Below, in pieces: positions 45,117-58,037 of a stretch of DNA of 64,000 bases. Both the position numbers and the translations under genes were made by a program. The notes beneath the pieces were generated by a model. That model saw only the letters and a program-made list of their open reading frames with translations, was not told the DNA's origin and ran no database searches. This stretch comes from Babylonia areolata. Taxonomy: Eukaryota > Mollusca > Gastropoda > Neogastropoda > Buccinidae. Location: positions 33,106,134 to 33,170,133 of the forward strand of contig NC_134878.1 in assembly GCF_041734735.1 (NCBI RefSeq), written 5' to 3'. Numbering within the stretch: position 1 is the first letter of the stretch; every line of letters starts with the position of its first letter.

Positions 45117-47638
45117 TACACGCATGCACGCACAAACATCGGCCATCATTCAACTACGACGCTAATATACATCAGTTTCATCACAGAACTCGGATATGAG
45201 TTGTTAGGCTTAAACCCGAACTTTCCTGGTTAACATAATCATGAACAGATAAACTGGGGGCATCAGTTCCCTCTCAGTCTTGAAAGACACTCATTCATAT
45301 CAAGACATGGTGAGATATGTTTATCTTTATTCACTTAATATCATGACTATTAAGGATTTTTGATAAACCGTTATTCCTTCATCAAACTTCACAAAAGTCG
45401 TCGAACTCAATCTAAAGAAAACCAAGAGTAGCCCTACTGAAAAACGGTTAACTTTACCTATCAAAGTCGTAAACAGAAAAGACGGTTATGGATAGATAGT
45501 GTCAACTTTTGTTGTTGTTTTTCTCACGCAGACATCTACACTGTTCGCGGCGAAAATGTAAGCTTATTTGTGTAAAGGACAGTGACCTTTGTATATAGCC
45601 TATCGCTCCATTCACAAAAAAATAACGACAGTCACTCTGAACCAGCTACATATACATACACTGATACAACTCACTGACAAGTTCACGTTTCAGGTTTTTC
45701 AAGATACGAACATGCAGAGCTCAAAGCGCGCTACTGTACATGGATACGATAAGCGCACAGTTCTGATCAGTGTCTCAATAAGGGCACATGTACAACGAAA
45801 AAAAAGGCATGTATGGAAATCTATACGTTTTGTCCCAACTACTGACAGACGGATGGAACCATACATGCTCTTATGAGCCACACACTGACACGCTCCTGGA
45901 AAGCTTCACCAAACGAAGACCAAACCCATGGACAACTTCAGCTGAAGGACGCCAACCAACGTATCGGTCTTATTCTCAGCTCTGCCCAAACCTTCCAGCT
46001 ACCCCCTCCCCCACCTCACTACACCCCCATCCTTCCTTCCGTCAGTTATCCTCCTCCCCCCTCCCCCCCATACCTCCAGTTCCTTCCATTCCTTTGCAAT
46101 CACGACTGGGGGTCGGCGCACACCACTGCACAACGTCCACAACGAATACCATTCCCATCACTGTACAAACTGGTTCAGAAAAAAAAAAAACAACCCACCG
46201 CAACAGCACCTAAAATAGTACAGCAAACACGACCACACAAGCAAATAAATCCTCTGAACGCATTTTATGAAAATCCCACTTAGGTACGCAGGTCGGCAGG
46301 TATACAATAACATGTATGACTTTCATAAACAAAGCAAAGGAAAGAGCATGGTGATGCTTGGTCTCCGATGTGGGCCGTGCGTCATGGTTCATTCATCAGC
46401 TCCGCCAGAGCCTGAGATGGTTCCTGGTCAACATGTTTGGTTGAATGGCTTTGTTTCCAGACATATGAGCATGGTCAGGGGAGGGGAGGAGGGTGGGGCG
46501 TGGAGGTGGGATGGGGGTGGGTGGGTGTGGGGGTGTGAGGAAGAGGGTCAGTGATAATGAGGAGCGTAGGGAAGAATGGCAAGGCCGCTAACACGTGTAC
46601 GTGTATGTGTGCGTGTGTGTGTGTGTGTGTGTGTCCGCACTAGCGCACTGATCTGTATTTATGCCATTGTACGGTGTGTGTTTATGCCTTTACGCGCGTG
46701 CATGTGGATGCTTTGGAATGTGGCATAGCGTGCGGCCGGCTTACGCACGAGTTTTCCGCCGGCGAGCTCTGAAGTCAGTACGCTCTGCGCTGCGAGCAGA
46801 CAAAGCCATCCGCACGTAGTTCATTATAGCTGCTCTACGCTACGCAAACTAACGCAACGACAACTGTCTACAGATTCCACTGGTTCCAGGAACAACAAAA
46901 AAGCTAGAGGGTCTATTTGACACTTCATTCAAACTCCTCTCACCGCTTTGATCTTCCCTGCGAACCCACAGTCAACAATTATTTAAGGCATTATTCTGAA
47001 TGGAAAGGGAATCGAGCAGATGTGCATATACAAAAGGAGAAATTCAAATACAGTGCTCCCAACGCCTCAGCCACTGTGACAATGAATGGCAGACCTACAC
47101 GCTTGGTCGGCCGGGGTTCAAACACATGAAACATCTAACTGTCCAGTTCAACACATCAAAGCTAACGTCCATTTTTATACATCAAATGTAACGTCCAAAT
47201 CAACAAATCAACTCTTTATGTTCAAGTCCACACATCAAACAGAACCTCAAATTCAATACATCAAATCTAAAGCCAAATATATAATATATAGACTGCCTCA
47301 ACGACAGCTTATTTTCTTGGGTTGTTTCTTCTTCTTCTCTCCCTTTTCTGTAATAGGTGTACACTTACAAACCAGTGAAGAAGGGCAAATATAACACCGC
47401 GACACTGGGTGTGCGAAAAATGCACACCCAGTATCGGACTGAAAACACTTAACCACCCAAACTACAGTGAAAACAAACAAATAAACAAAACACAAACAAG
47501 AAAACCGAGACAGATAAATGATTAAAACATGTTCACAGTGAAAACGCAAACGCAACTAATTTTCTCTATAAAAAAAACACCCAAAAGAGCTCCAAAACAT
47601 CTTTCAAATATGAGTAACACGGCGGCGAGAATGGTACA

Positions 47639-47672
<34 letters not shown>

Positions 47673-47814
47673 ACGGCCAACGAATAAATAATATCCACTA
47701 TCACCTAACAATAGCCAGAAAACACCACACTCAAAGTCATATACATATACATAGTCGTATATGACCAATACACGATTACAACGCACAACCAGAACACATA
47801 TCTGTATTGTCACC

Positions 47815-47855
<41 letters not shown>

Positions 47856-48933
47856 CGAAACACATGAGGAAAACGCACGAATATAGCAAGGTGTGCTTCC
47901 CATGCTAAATCTCGATAATATGATAAAAGAAGAAAAATTACAACATAAGAGAGACACACAGAGTTCTATGAATAACACGAATTGACGGGGCGAAAAAAAC
48001 AACAACAAAAAACAACAATTACAACAACAACAACAACAAAAACAAACCCACATCACGACAAAGTAAAGACACACCAAAAAAAAAAAACACAAAAAAAAAC
48101 ACAACATACGCTGCCAACAGGGCCTGTGTTTTTCTGAGCTGCTAGTGGGCAGAGAGCCAGTTGCGTTGCTCGGACGGAAGAGCCTAGTGTGGTAGTAACC
48201 CGCTACTAACTGTGTGCAGTATGGAACTGACCAATGGCGTAGTTCGGTCAACGTAGGCATTTAGTCACGTGTAAATGTCAGAAAGTTAGAACCAAGCAAT
48301 GCAACTGGCTCGAGTGCAAGTACAAATCAAAATTCTCTATCCCATGGAGAGAGGGAGGGGGAAAGAAAAAAGAAAAGAAAGAAAAAAAGGAGTACAGAAA
48401 TAAAGCTAAGTGAGGGCGAGGTGGGGGAGAGGGGGAGGGGGGGGGGTGTCCTATAACGAACTCAGTCGAAAACAAATTTGTATTTCCAAACATTTTGGCA
48501 TATGAAGATATTAAAAAAAGGCTATACATACGAAATCAAAATCATGATCGCTGATAAAACATGTCAACACCCAGTAAGATAAAAAAAAAAAAAAAAGGGA
48601 TTAGCAGAATGTGATCCTGACAACTGTGCTCAGAACATTTACATAATTTTCTTAGAAAATCTTAAAACACACACAGACACACACACACATACCATGCAAG
48701 GTTATCATTCAGTTCTAAACAACCACAACAAGATGCAGTTTAATAATGATCACAATATCAACTGGTTTTAGCCTATGAAAAACGGATTAAACTTGATAGT
48801 TATTACTTTTTTTTTTGGTACCGCCGACGCAACAAACTAATATTTAAGACAGCCTGCGAGATGCGAAATGTGATGTCCACAAGGCAAAACAAGGGTTTAT
48901 TGCTGTAATCACTGACGTTTGCAACTTACGTTC

Positions 48934-48978
<45 letters not shown>

Positions 48979-49104
48979 AGAGAGAGAGAAGAAAAATCAA
49001 TATTAAGCAGCCCCCCCCCCTCACACACACACACACAGAGATATCCATAACATGAAGATGACCATTGCTGTATAGCCAACGGACAGTCAATTAACATTAT
49101 ATCA
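43966..49104. other. Long stretch without a supported gene
   Basis: Contains CA tracts (45085-45116, 47640-47669, 47823-47853), a poly-A run (48936-48975) and a CpG-rich patch at about 46690-46870 that could be a promoter but has no gene attached. A small diverged tandem repeat (unit ~26 bp with an ACATCAAA core, five copies) lies at 47141-47272. No exon convinced me. Confidence 0.5.
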
Positions 49105-49840
49105 ATGCATGTCGAATCTTTGTGAGTATTGGTGTGAGATGAGCATATCATATTCAGAGGAATTATCATAATTATCATTAATAGTAATAGCTGTCTTAGT
49201 GAGTGCTGGCATGAGATAAAGTATACAATATCATGTGGAGTTATCGTGATAATCAACAATACATGTCGTGAGTTTTTGTCAGAAAATACATATGATATCC
49301 TCGGGAAATTATCATCATTATTGGTATTATAATGCCTGTCATGGTAAGAGCTGGTGTGAGATAAACATGTAATATCCTGGGACATCACCATTCTGACAAT
49401 TTAATTAATATGCTTGTCTTCGCGAGTGTTGTGTGAGATGAGTTATATGGTATGTAGCATATTGGAGAATTATCATTATCATTAATAGTAATCGTCTTTG
49501 CGAGTGTTGGTTTGAGAAACAAATGTACAATATGTATCCTGGTGACTTGTCAACATCAATAGCCTCCGGAAACATCATTATCATTTGCATTAATACTAAT
49601 GCACGTCTTCGTGAGTTGTCGTGCGAGAAAAAGTAAATTATATCTAAGGGAACTGTCAACTTTACCCGCAATGCCTGTCATGTGTGTTGGTGTGAGTAAA
49701 AGTACAATTATGTCCAGGAAACTTTATCAGCGTTATCCTCATTGATAGAAGTAATCCCTGTCGCTGTTAGTGTTGGAGTGAGTAATAGTACAGTGATATC
49801 AATGGGAGTTCTTATCATCATTGCTACAATTATCATTGTT
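49105..49840. repeat. Old diverged tandem array, unit ~70-110 bp
   Basis: Nine recognisable units, each with a core like TGTCTTCGTGAGTGTTGGTG(T)GAG. An A/T-rich part with TACAATAT follows, then ATTATCATCATTATCATTAA. Cores start near 49110, 49190, 49262, 49333, 49412, 49491, 49601, 49672 and 49756. Units differ strongly from one another, so the array is old and not being homogenised. Confidence 0.7.
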
Positions 49841-50340
49841 TTAGTGTGATTATTATCATTATTATAATTATTATTATCGTGTAATAATCAGCAAATACCA
49901 GCTCCCAGAGAGTTTTAACAGAAATATAAATAATATCACTATCGTCCTTCCTCAGTCTTATTATCGTTCTTCTTCTTCTTGCTGTTATTATTATTATTAT
50001 TAGTAGTAGTAGTAGTAGTAGAAGTAGTAATAATAGTGGTTGTAGTAGTGGTTGTAGTAGTACTACTACACTAGCAACTGTACCCGCGAAACGAGTGTGG
50101 AACAGACATTCAAAATTTCAATATGACTCGTTTGCATGGTGTCACGACAAATGAAAACGAACCACGGAACAACACACCTCTGTGACAATAACTAGAAAAT
50201 GACAGGTGAACTGCTGGAGTTGACTTGCTTATTGTCTTATGTTTTATTGAGGTTCTGTTTGTCAACATACTTCTCGCTAACAGTGTTATTGCTGTTTGGC
50301 ATTGTTATTGCTGATACACGTGACCAAAGATGGAAATCCC
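49841..50340. other. Triplet-rich spacer (ATT/TAG runs)
   Basis: Degenerate ATT, CTT and TAG triplet runs at 49850-50065; no gene seen. Confidence 0.7.
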
Positions 50341-50369
50341 GAAATACGTGTGCGCATGTGTGAACGTGT

Positions 50370-50402
50370 CTGTTGTGTTGTGTTGTGTTGTGTTGTGTTG
50401 TG

Positions 50403-50439
<37 letters not shown>

Positions 50440-50530
50440 GCATGCGTGTGTACACTGGTGAGTGTGTGTATGTGTGCATGCGTGCGCATATGCCTGCGCA
50501 TGTACGAGTGCAAGCGCGTGTGTACGCACA

Positions 50531-50584
<54 letters not shown>

Positions 50585-50615
50585 TGTGTGTGTGTGTGTG
50601 CGTGTGCATGTGAGA

Positions 50616-50634
<19 letters not shown>
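50370..50634. repeat. (TTGTG)n pentanucleotide followed by GT and GA tracts
   Basis: About seven TTGTG pentamers (50372-50408) run into (GT)n, then a mixed GT/GC region, a second (GT)n (50536-50600) and (GA)n (50613-50632). Confidence 0.9.
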
Positions 50635-50640
<6 letters not shown>

Positions 50641-50647
<7 letters not shown>

Positions 50648-51857
50648 AAAGACAGAGAGAAAGAGACAGACACAGAGGTGCTAATGGTATTGTTGGGCTT
50701 ATACACCATGTGCCTATTATTGTCCTTCGTGTACTTATGTCTTTTTTCTGTACATGGCTATGTACATGTTGACAGACACACACACACACACACACACACA
50801 CTCTCATACTTATGTACTTTGTGTACACCGGCTAACACATACACCACAACGCTTCATACTTGGGAACACATGCATTACTCTTACACTGTCATTAAATGAA
50901 TGAACGCACGGGGGAAAAAAAATCCAAACCCCAAAACAGCAACAACATCAAATTCGCAAAACTATGGCCAACATGCACACAATGTCGCTCCGTTCTTGCG
51001 GTATGTTTAAGTCACACGACACAATAATTATTGTTAAAAAACAACAACAAAACAACAAACAAACAAAACAATAAGAAACACACCAACAAAAACCAAACCC
51101 CAGCAATAATAATAATAATAACAATAATAATGATAATAATATCCATAACTCAATCATGACATGTAAAACGGTTGACGTGATTAAAACAACGAATCAACCA
51201 TGGACTGTGCTGATGACAGGAGAACAGAACAACCAGGAAGTGGCTAGGCCAGCTGAACGAGCCCGCAAAGTCAAGGTGAAGGTGAACGAACAGGTGAAAC
51301 TGTACACACAAGGCAAGGTCAAGTTGAGATGCAGAAGCCACTTGTGGGAGGACACTGACCACCATGACGAAGACGACAGTGACCCTTGACCCTATATCAT
51401 AAAAGGGGCTGACCGACTGTCCGACACAGTGTCATACGACAAGTCGGCACCACGATATGAAAGTCTCTTTCCCGGTTGAAGTTGGCGTGATGAGGATCCG
51501 ATCCGTTCTGATGTTTTGTTTTTAAATATCTTTTTTTTTAAACTTTTTTTTTTTTAAAGCAGACTAAGACATAACGATAACCCTGACATTTATATACCTG
51601 TCGTTTGCGCTCTTTATATATTTCCGGGATTTCTGTTCACAGTTTTTCTCGCTCATTAATTTGTCCAAGCAGCTTTTATCCCACTGAATCCCAAGTGCTC
51701 TCACTGAGCAAGCTTCTTCACACATTGCTTTGTGGGGAACAACACTGTACCCACGTTCTTCTTCCCCTTCTTCTCCTGTCACCTGGTCTCCAGACAGCAG
51801 GGGCAGCACAGACAGGATGAGCAGGTAACCTGTTCTCTCCAGTTCTCTCACTTCCTA

Positions 51858-51898
<41 letters not shown>

Positions 51899-53416
51899 AG
51901 GGCGTCGCTCAGTCTCAGGCCTGTTCATTCTGGGATACTGTCCTCCAATCTCCCCCCCCATACCCCCCCCCCCCCCACCCCCCGTCTGCATCTCCTTTTC
52001 CTTCCTTGCACCGTGCCTTGCAGGATTATCTTGACAAATCACAGACATGTACCCACATACAAGGGCCCAGTCCTCGGAAGCAAAGCGTTGTCCGCGACCC
52101 AGACTAACCTTCAACGCAATCATGACCAGAAGGACAGACGGACCCAGCTTCTTTGTTCTCAAAACAACAACGATCATAGTTCTAACTTCCATTCGACATT
52201 TGCCTGAAAGAAGCCATGTCTCGTGATGCCTGGAACCTGGCGCGTCGGATCACAGCCATGACGTCCCCCCAAGCACGCGCCACGCGGCTTAGTCGTCGTA
52301 TGCCACAGTGACGAACAGTCGATCACCCCTTTAACGCTAAAGACAGAGACCTCACACTTAGGGCCGGTATAGTGCTCTTCAGTCTTGTTGTGCTGGCTGC
52401 ATCAACTCTCTTCCTATCGTAGTCCCCGCACCCCTTCTTTCATTGTGCGTACAAAGTGTATCTTTCTTCTTCTTCTGCTGTTGTTTTCGTAGTGCGTGTA
52501 AAATTTCATTATCAACCAGTTGCCTTTTCTCGACACACTCGTACCATTCCCTGAGGTTTTCCCTCTCCCTGTTTGTTCGAATCGTTCATTTTCAGGGGTG
52601 AACTTTTCAAGATACCATCCGTGCATATTTTTAAAAGCCCGCAACCACCCCACCCACCCTAGAAAGAAATGACCACCAGCATCCATTTGTAACTGACAAT
52701 GTCAGAAGTGTTTCTTCTTGTCATTTTTAGACACAGTCCAAATCCTTGTAACTACATAATCACTAACACACAGTTGTTTAACTGTCTGATGTTGCAGAAA
52801 ACAATCCTCCCGCTGATCCTATTTTTCTAAAAGGAAACAAGCCCCCCTTTACCATTTTTTCTTTTTCGGTCTCCTCCAAACCTCCAAATTCATCTTATGC
52901 TATAATGTCTCTTTCATTGGCGACTGAAGACACTCTCTGTCGTGGGTAGACGTGGGGTCTGACACAAATCCACCTTCACCCCGTGCTTGTGAAATGTTGT
53001 CCTGATGCAGACACTGTCATCCCGACGAAAACGGATTGCAACAGACATGGGACACTGTAAAACGAACCCAAACGTCACAGCACTGGTGGCACACTTACAC
53101 TTTGATCTGGTTTCATCCCAGTCGGTAAAACTTAGTCAAATGTTCAAAGGACGTGGCGGGGACGTCACAGACACCAAAGGTACCCTTCATAGCATCACAC
53201 AGGAAACAGAACAAAAGTAAAACACAAAACGACGCAACACACACGTAGCTTCATCCCTGGGAAGTCATGGTTGACTGGCACACACATGTTGACGGCATGA
53301 CCTCATACGATGCTAACGTTGGACACACACATACAAAAAACACCTCAACCACTGCGCAAACGTCGACTCTTTCTTGACCTTTTGAAAAAATGAGCCAAAA
53401 AACCCCCAACCAACCA

Positions 53417-53451
<35 letters not shown>

Positions 53452-55010
53452 ACGTGACGCCTACGCCAGCGGGAATCCAATCTACGATCCATTATCAGTA
53501 TCCGACTCACTGTCCGTCAGGAAAAAAAACCCAGAAAGTCCACCATGGAAAGCTTATCAATTCTCACTGCCAGGGGAAAAAAACACAAAATAACACTTGT
53601 GTCACCACCGAAAGCAGTTCCCAAAACACAAAGTGTCTCCTGACACAAGTTCATTTGACGGACTCTTACAAGTCTTCTCTCTGGTGTAGTGGACCCACGT
53701 AGATCAGACAGGAAGGGTTTAGCCCAATCATCACACCAAGGTTTCTGTTTCTTTCTTTAAAACAACAACAACACCACCTGTTATCACTAAAATATAAGAC
53801 CAGTCCCAAACCTTGTCTCTGAAAAAAAAAAACACACCAGAAAAGAAACTGAGAAAGTTACAGCCACCACAACCCAAACGTTTCTCACAGACAAGGTCAC
53901 TGCCCCACACATGTTAACAAACAACTGTATCTCTGATGTCCCTCCCCTCCCACGTATAACCCCTCCCCTAAAAACAAAAAGTCACGAAACTCGGCAGAAT
54001 GTATGTGTGCCGCACGAACGAAGCTGTGCCCACCCAGTAACATGTCATCGTCAACCGGCGTAAGAGAGACAGAGAGCGAGCGAGAAGGTGGGTTTGAGAT
54101 ACACCAAGCTGTGGGTAGGTAGGTATGCAGGCAGGTAGGTAGATAGGTAGGTAGGTTAGACAGGTAACAGTTATCTATAGACGGGTCAAATTTCCAAGCC
54201 AGGAGTGGAGCAGAAGGTACCGGTCGCTGCTGTCTGGGGATTCGAACTATCATCATCATCATATCATCAGGACGGTCCAGAGAGCGAACTGGGCCCAGTG
54301 GGCGTGCAGCGAGGCCGGGTTTGGCGAAGGGGGCCCAACGCCACAACTGCCGAGCGTCCCTCGACCCGAGACTGACGCAGTCACCACGTCACAACCGTAC
54401 GGCCAGAGAGAGCGAGGGAAGAGGGAAAGGGAGGTGTGGTGGGGCTATTTCCCGCTGAATAGGTGCATCTGAAAACGAAGATGGAGAAAAAAGAAGAAAT
54501 ATGTTAGGTTAATAATAATGTTAACAACCACCTTGAAAGGGAGCATGAGATAGCAAGTGAAAAGCTCGTGAACTGGGGTTTCTTAATCATGAAAGTTAAT
54601 CAGGTGAGAAAGAAAGAAGAAAAGACACACACACACACACACACACACAACTAAACTACCAAACAACAACAACAAAAATGGCGAATAAAATATAAAACGA
54701 CTGGCCTAAAACAAGAAAATCAGTTTCTTTTCCGCCGTCTGCAGTCTATATAACCCACCTCTCTCTCTCTCTCGTATTTGTGCCCTGCAAACAAGTGCCC
54801 TGTTTCTGGTCTACAATCCCCACACGCTTTCAAATCAGATAGTTCGCTACACAGAACCTTTTTTTCCCCCTAATATAAACACGTCTTTCACCAAAGGTGT
54901 AAGAACCTGTCTCAAGACCAATGCGGCTGTACAGATGTTAAAGAGACAGAAAGATACACAGAATGCCTCCCCCATGCCCCACTCCATCCCGTTAACAAAC
55001 CATATTCATC
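50641..55010. other. No supported gene
   Basis: Holds CA and CT tracts (50775-50803, 51861-51897), a 28-base poly-A run near 53420 and a poly-C near 51960. Two weak frames (51156-51389 plus; 51564-51851 minus) lack recognisable similarity or convincing splice sites. Confidence 0.5.
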
Positions 55011-55850
55011 TCCAGGGCTTCAAAGTTGCCACAGACAGACAGACAGTATGCCCACTTCAAACCCCCTCAACGCCCAACGTACCACACTCTCCTCCATGGC
55101 CTGAAACCTGGCACAGGCAGACAGACAGACAGACAGACAGATACAAATTATCCCTCCCTCCTCAAACCCCTTCCCTCCCCAGCTTACTACACTCTACACA
55201 AAAACCTGAAAACTAGCACAGACAGACGGACAGACACAAATCATCCCCCCCCCCTCAAACCCCCTCCCCTCCGCTCATCACTCCCCCCCCCCCAGGGCCT
55301 GAAAGGTGGCACAGACAGACCGACAGACAAACAGACAGACAGCCAGACATTCACCATACTCTCCCCCAGGGCCTGGAAGGTGGCACAGACAGACCGACAG
55401 ACAAACAGACAGACAGAGAGCCAGACATTCACCATACTCTCCCCCACGGGCCTGAAAGGTGGCACAGACAGACCGACAGACAGACAAACAGACAGAGCCA
55501 GACATTCACCATACTCTCCCCCAGGGCCTGAAAGGTGGCACAGACAGACCGACAGACAAACAGACAGACAGCCAGACATTCACCATACTCTCCCCCAGGG
55601 CCTGGAAGCTGACACAGACAGACAGACAGACAGCTCACCATACTCTCCCCCAGGGCCTGGAAGCTGACACAGACAGACAGACAGACAGCTCACCATACTC
55701 TCCCCCAGGGCCTGGAAGCTGACACAGACAGACACACAGATAGCTCACCATACTCTCCCCCCAGGGCCTGGAAGCTGACACAGACAGACAGACAGACACA
55801 CAGACAGCTCACCATACTCTCCCCCAGGGCCTGGAAGCTGGGTCTCCGCT
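55011..55850 (-). repeat. Minisatellite of exon-end plus donor copies (Ser-rich gene)
   Basis: About 12 units of 55-75 bp. Read on the minus strand each is TTCCAGGCCCTGGGGGAGAG, TATGGTGA(GC or AT), then a (CTGT)n run. The exon's own end (FQALGESM and its donor GTGAGC) is the right-most unit. Units nearest the exon are almost identical to it. Those beyond ~55260 decay stepwise, which suggests growth at the exon-proximal end. At least seven copies keep a GT at the donor position. Confidence 0.85.
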
Positions 55851-55941
55851 GCTGGAGGCTGCTGGCGCTAGGGGGCCCTCCCCCGTCTCCCAGCCCCAGA
55901 CTGCCCAGGATGCTGGTCTTGCTGCCACGCCGCTCCATGTC
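55813..55941 (-). CDS. Ser-rich phospho-motif protein, downstream exon
   Basis: 43 codons, phase 0 at both ends: DMERRGSKTSILGSLGLGDG, then a Gly/Pro/Ser linker and QQRRPSFQALGESM. Two R-R-x-S sites (RRGS, RRPS) fit basophilic kinases such as PKA and possible 14-3-3 docking. The acceptor is a (GT)n tract ending TGCAG before 55941, and the donor is ATG|GTGAGC after 55813. Codons are GC-rich while the flanks are simple repeat. Its strand, phase and the shared RR-x-S style link it to the exon at 61100-61555. The protein family is not recognised. A cytoplasmic regulatory linker of a larger signalling or channel protein is a guess. Confidence 0.6.

Positions 55942-55942
<1 letters not shown>

Positions 55943-55987
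<45 letters not shown>
55943..55987. repeat. (CA)n microsatellite serving as polypyrimidine/acceptor region
   Basis: About 22 CA dinucleotides. On the minus strand this is (GT)n leading directly into the TGCAG acceptor of the exon at 55941. Confidence 0.9.
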
Positions 55988-55990
<3 letters not shown>

Positions 55991-56147
55991 TTCATGCGCG
56001 TACATGAGTGCACTGTGTATGATCAGTCAGTCAGTCGTGTCCGAGACTACGACCATCGGAACAGCAGAGGAAGGAGTCAACGAGTGCACTCACACACAAC
56101 AAGTGCAATGCAGACTGGTGTTCACACTTGCAAGCATTCATGCACAT

Positions 56148-56183
<36 letters not shown>

Positions 56184-57069
56184 CCGCACCCATACTGCCA
56201 CACACTGTCCCCTGCAGGTCCCTAGACATTCAAGTTTAAGAAGAGAGGAAAAGCCTTCATGACTCACGTGCGATACCTACCTAATCCAACAAAGGACTCA
56301 TGCACACACACACACACACACACACACACGCAAAAATCGCACTGCATCGCAGATCACGCACGTGGCAAAAATACACGCACACTGATGTGGCCTTTGATCT
56401 CTAAATTCGAAAACTTACTATTTATTTAGATTCTTGCCAAGACAAAATCACGATACCATTTTAAATGAAAATGGGATGAAAAACCCAAGTACTATCATGT
56501 TTCTACATTATTTTCCCCAGACACCATTTTGAGACCTTGACCTTTGACTTTGTCTCTTTACAAAGGTTTTGCACTGACCATGACCGATCACTGTACCCAG
56601 TTTGAAGAACACGCACAAGACATTCTTTCTCTTCTCTTGCATGCAGAAGCTTTTCCGACTTCATAAATCTATGTGGTATTGTGACATTGACCTTTAACAC
56701 CTGGTTTTGAATTTCTTTAGGGATTATGCCGAACCCACGATAAACCACAATACCAAGTTTGTACCAAGTTTGATTAAATTAGATGTAAGAGAAATACCAA
56801 GCTTTTTTTCTATTTTGACAAACTTAATATGACATTCACCTTTCACCTCGGACAGTCAGCATAAAGCAGATGACTTCAAAAAAGTTATTCATATCTACCA
56901 TCCTATCAAGTTTGGTTCCTATGCCTTAGGAGTAGCCGAAAAAAAATGCCAACATTAAAAGTTTACCATGGATACACGTACACACATGCAATACATTGAC
57001 TCACTTTGTTTACACACCTACCCTTCACCGTCCTCCCTCCGCCCCCTCTTGAAGGCACAAACATTTGAC

Positions 57070-57121
<52 letters not shown>

Positions 57122-57198
57122 CAATATCCAAGTCAACAACACTGATCTGTAGACGCGCTGCGACAAACGAGGTGGGATATATATATATATATATACAG
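55988..57198. other. Intron-like sequence with CA tracts
   Basis: CA runs 56153-56180 and 56300-56330, a GT run 57080-57119, (TA)n 57178-57195 and a fragment of the dispersed repeat also seen at 36660 (56034-56070). No further exon was recognised. Confidence 0.5.
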
Positions 57199-57962
57199 GT
57201 GTACAATAATTATGATACAGTGATTATGATACAATAATGATGACACAATGGTCATGATACAACAATAATAATAATAGTACATTGATTATGATACGAGGGC
57301 AGATCAAAACGTTCTCGGCCTAACGTAGAAGCAACGTGACTGACTGCAAATCATGAACACAATGAAGTGGAATCTCTTCAAAGGTTATTCACCAAGTTAG
57401 AGGTTTCTGTCTATATTTTTGTTTGCAGGTGAAGGTCTTTGAAAGTTGCCAAGAGCAGCGAAAAAGCAGGAATGTACAAAAGGGAAGCCCGTGAGGTAAA
57501 CATTTGCAGAAAATGGGTACGAAACCCAGTACCATCCATGAAAACATGGCAAAGACGCTTAGTGACGACTTCCCTTCTTATTCAACGATCAAGAAGTGGA
57601 CTACAGACTTCAGGTGGGACAGGGAGAGCACAGAAGATGACCCACAGTCCAGCGACCCCAAATCCTCGACCTTCTAGTGGAAGCCAGTCACCGCATGGTC
57701 TTGAATGACAGGCATTTGTCGACTGACTAATTAGCCAACACTATGGGCACCAGCTATGGTTACGTGCTGACAGTTTTGACTGGCATCTTAGGGAGGAGTA
57801 AGCTGTTTGCAAGATAAGATGCTCAGGATGCAGACGGCAGATCAGAAGCTGGCCTGACTTTAAACTGCTGGGGATCTTCTGGCTCGTTTCTAGGCCGACA
57901 CAGCTAATTTCTTTCGGAGAATTGTCACCCAAGGCGAAACGTGAGTTCACTACTTTGAGCCT

Positions 57963-58037
<75 letters not shown>

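Noticed and set aside
49105-49840. Regular array that might be a CRISPR
   Set aside because: Units are diverged along their length with no constant repeat and unique spacers, and the host is a eukaryote.
51156-51389. 77-codon plus-strand frame, K- and D-rich
   Set aside because: Low-complexity composition, no context and no similarity.
51564-51851. Minus-strand frame with a hydrophobic start (GYLLILSVLPLLSGDQ)
   Set aside because: It begins with GTG inside sequence next to a GA repeat; no ATG, weak splice sites and no family recognised.
53897-54346. 149-codon minus-strand frame near the Ser-rich gene
   Set aside because: Built from ATG-type triplets (MMMM) and a GTAG-type tandem (YLPTYLPT); no splice sites that keep phase 0.
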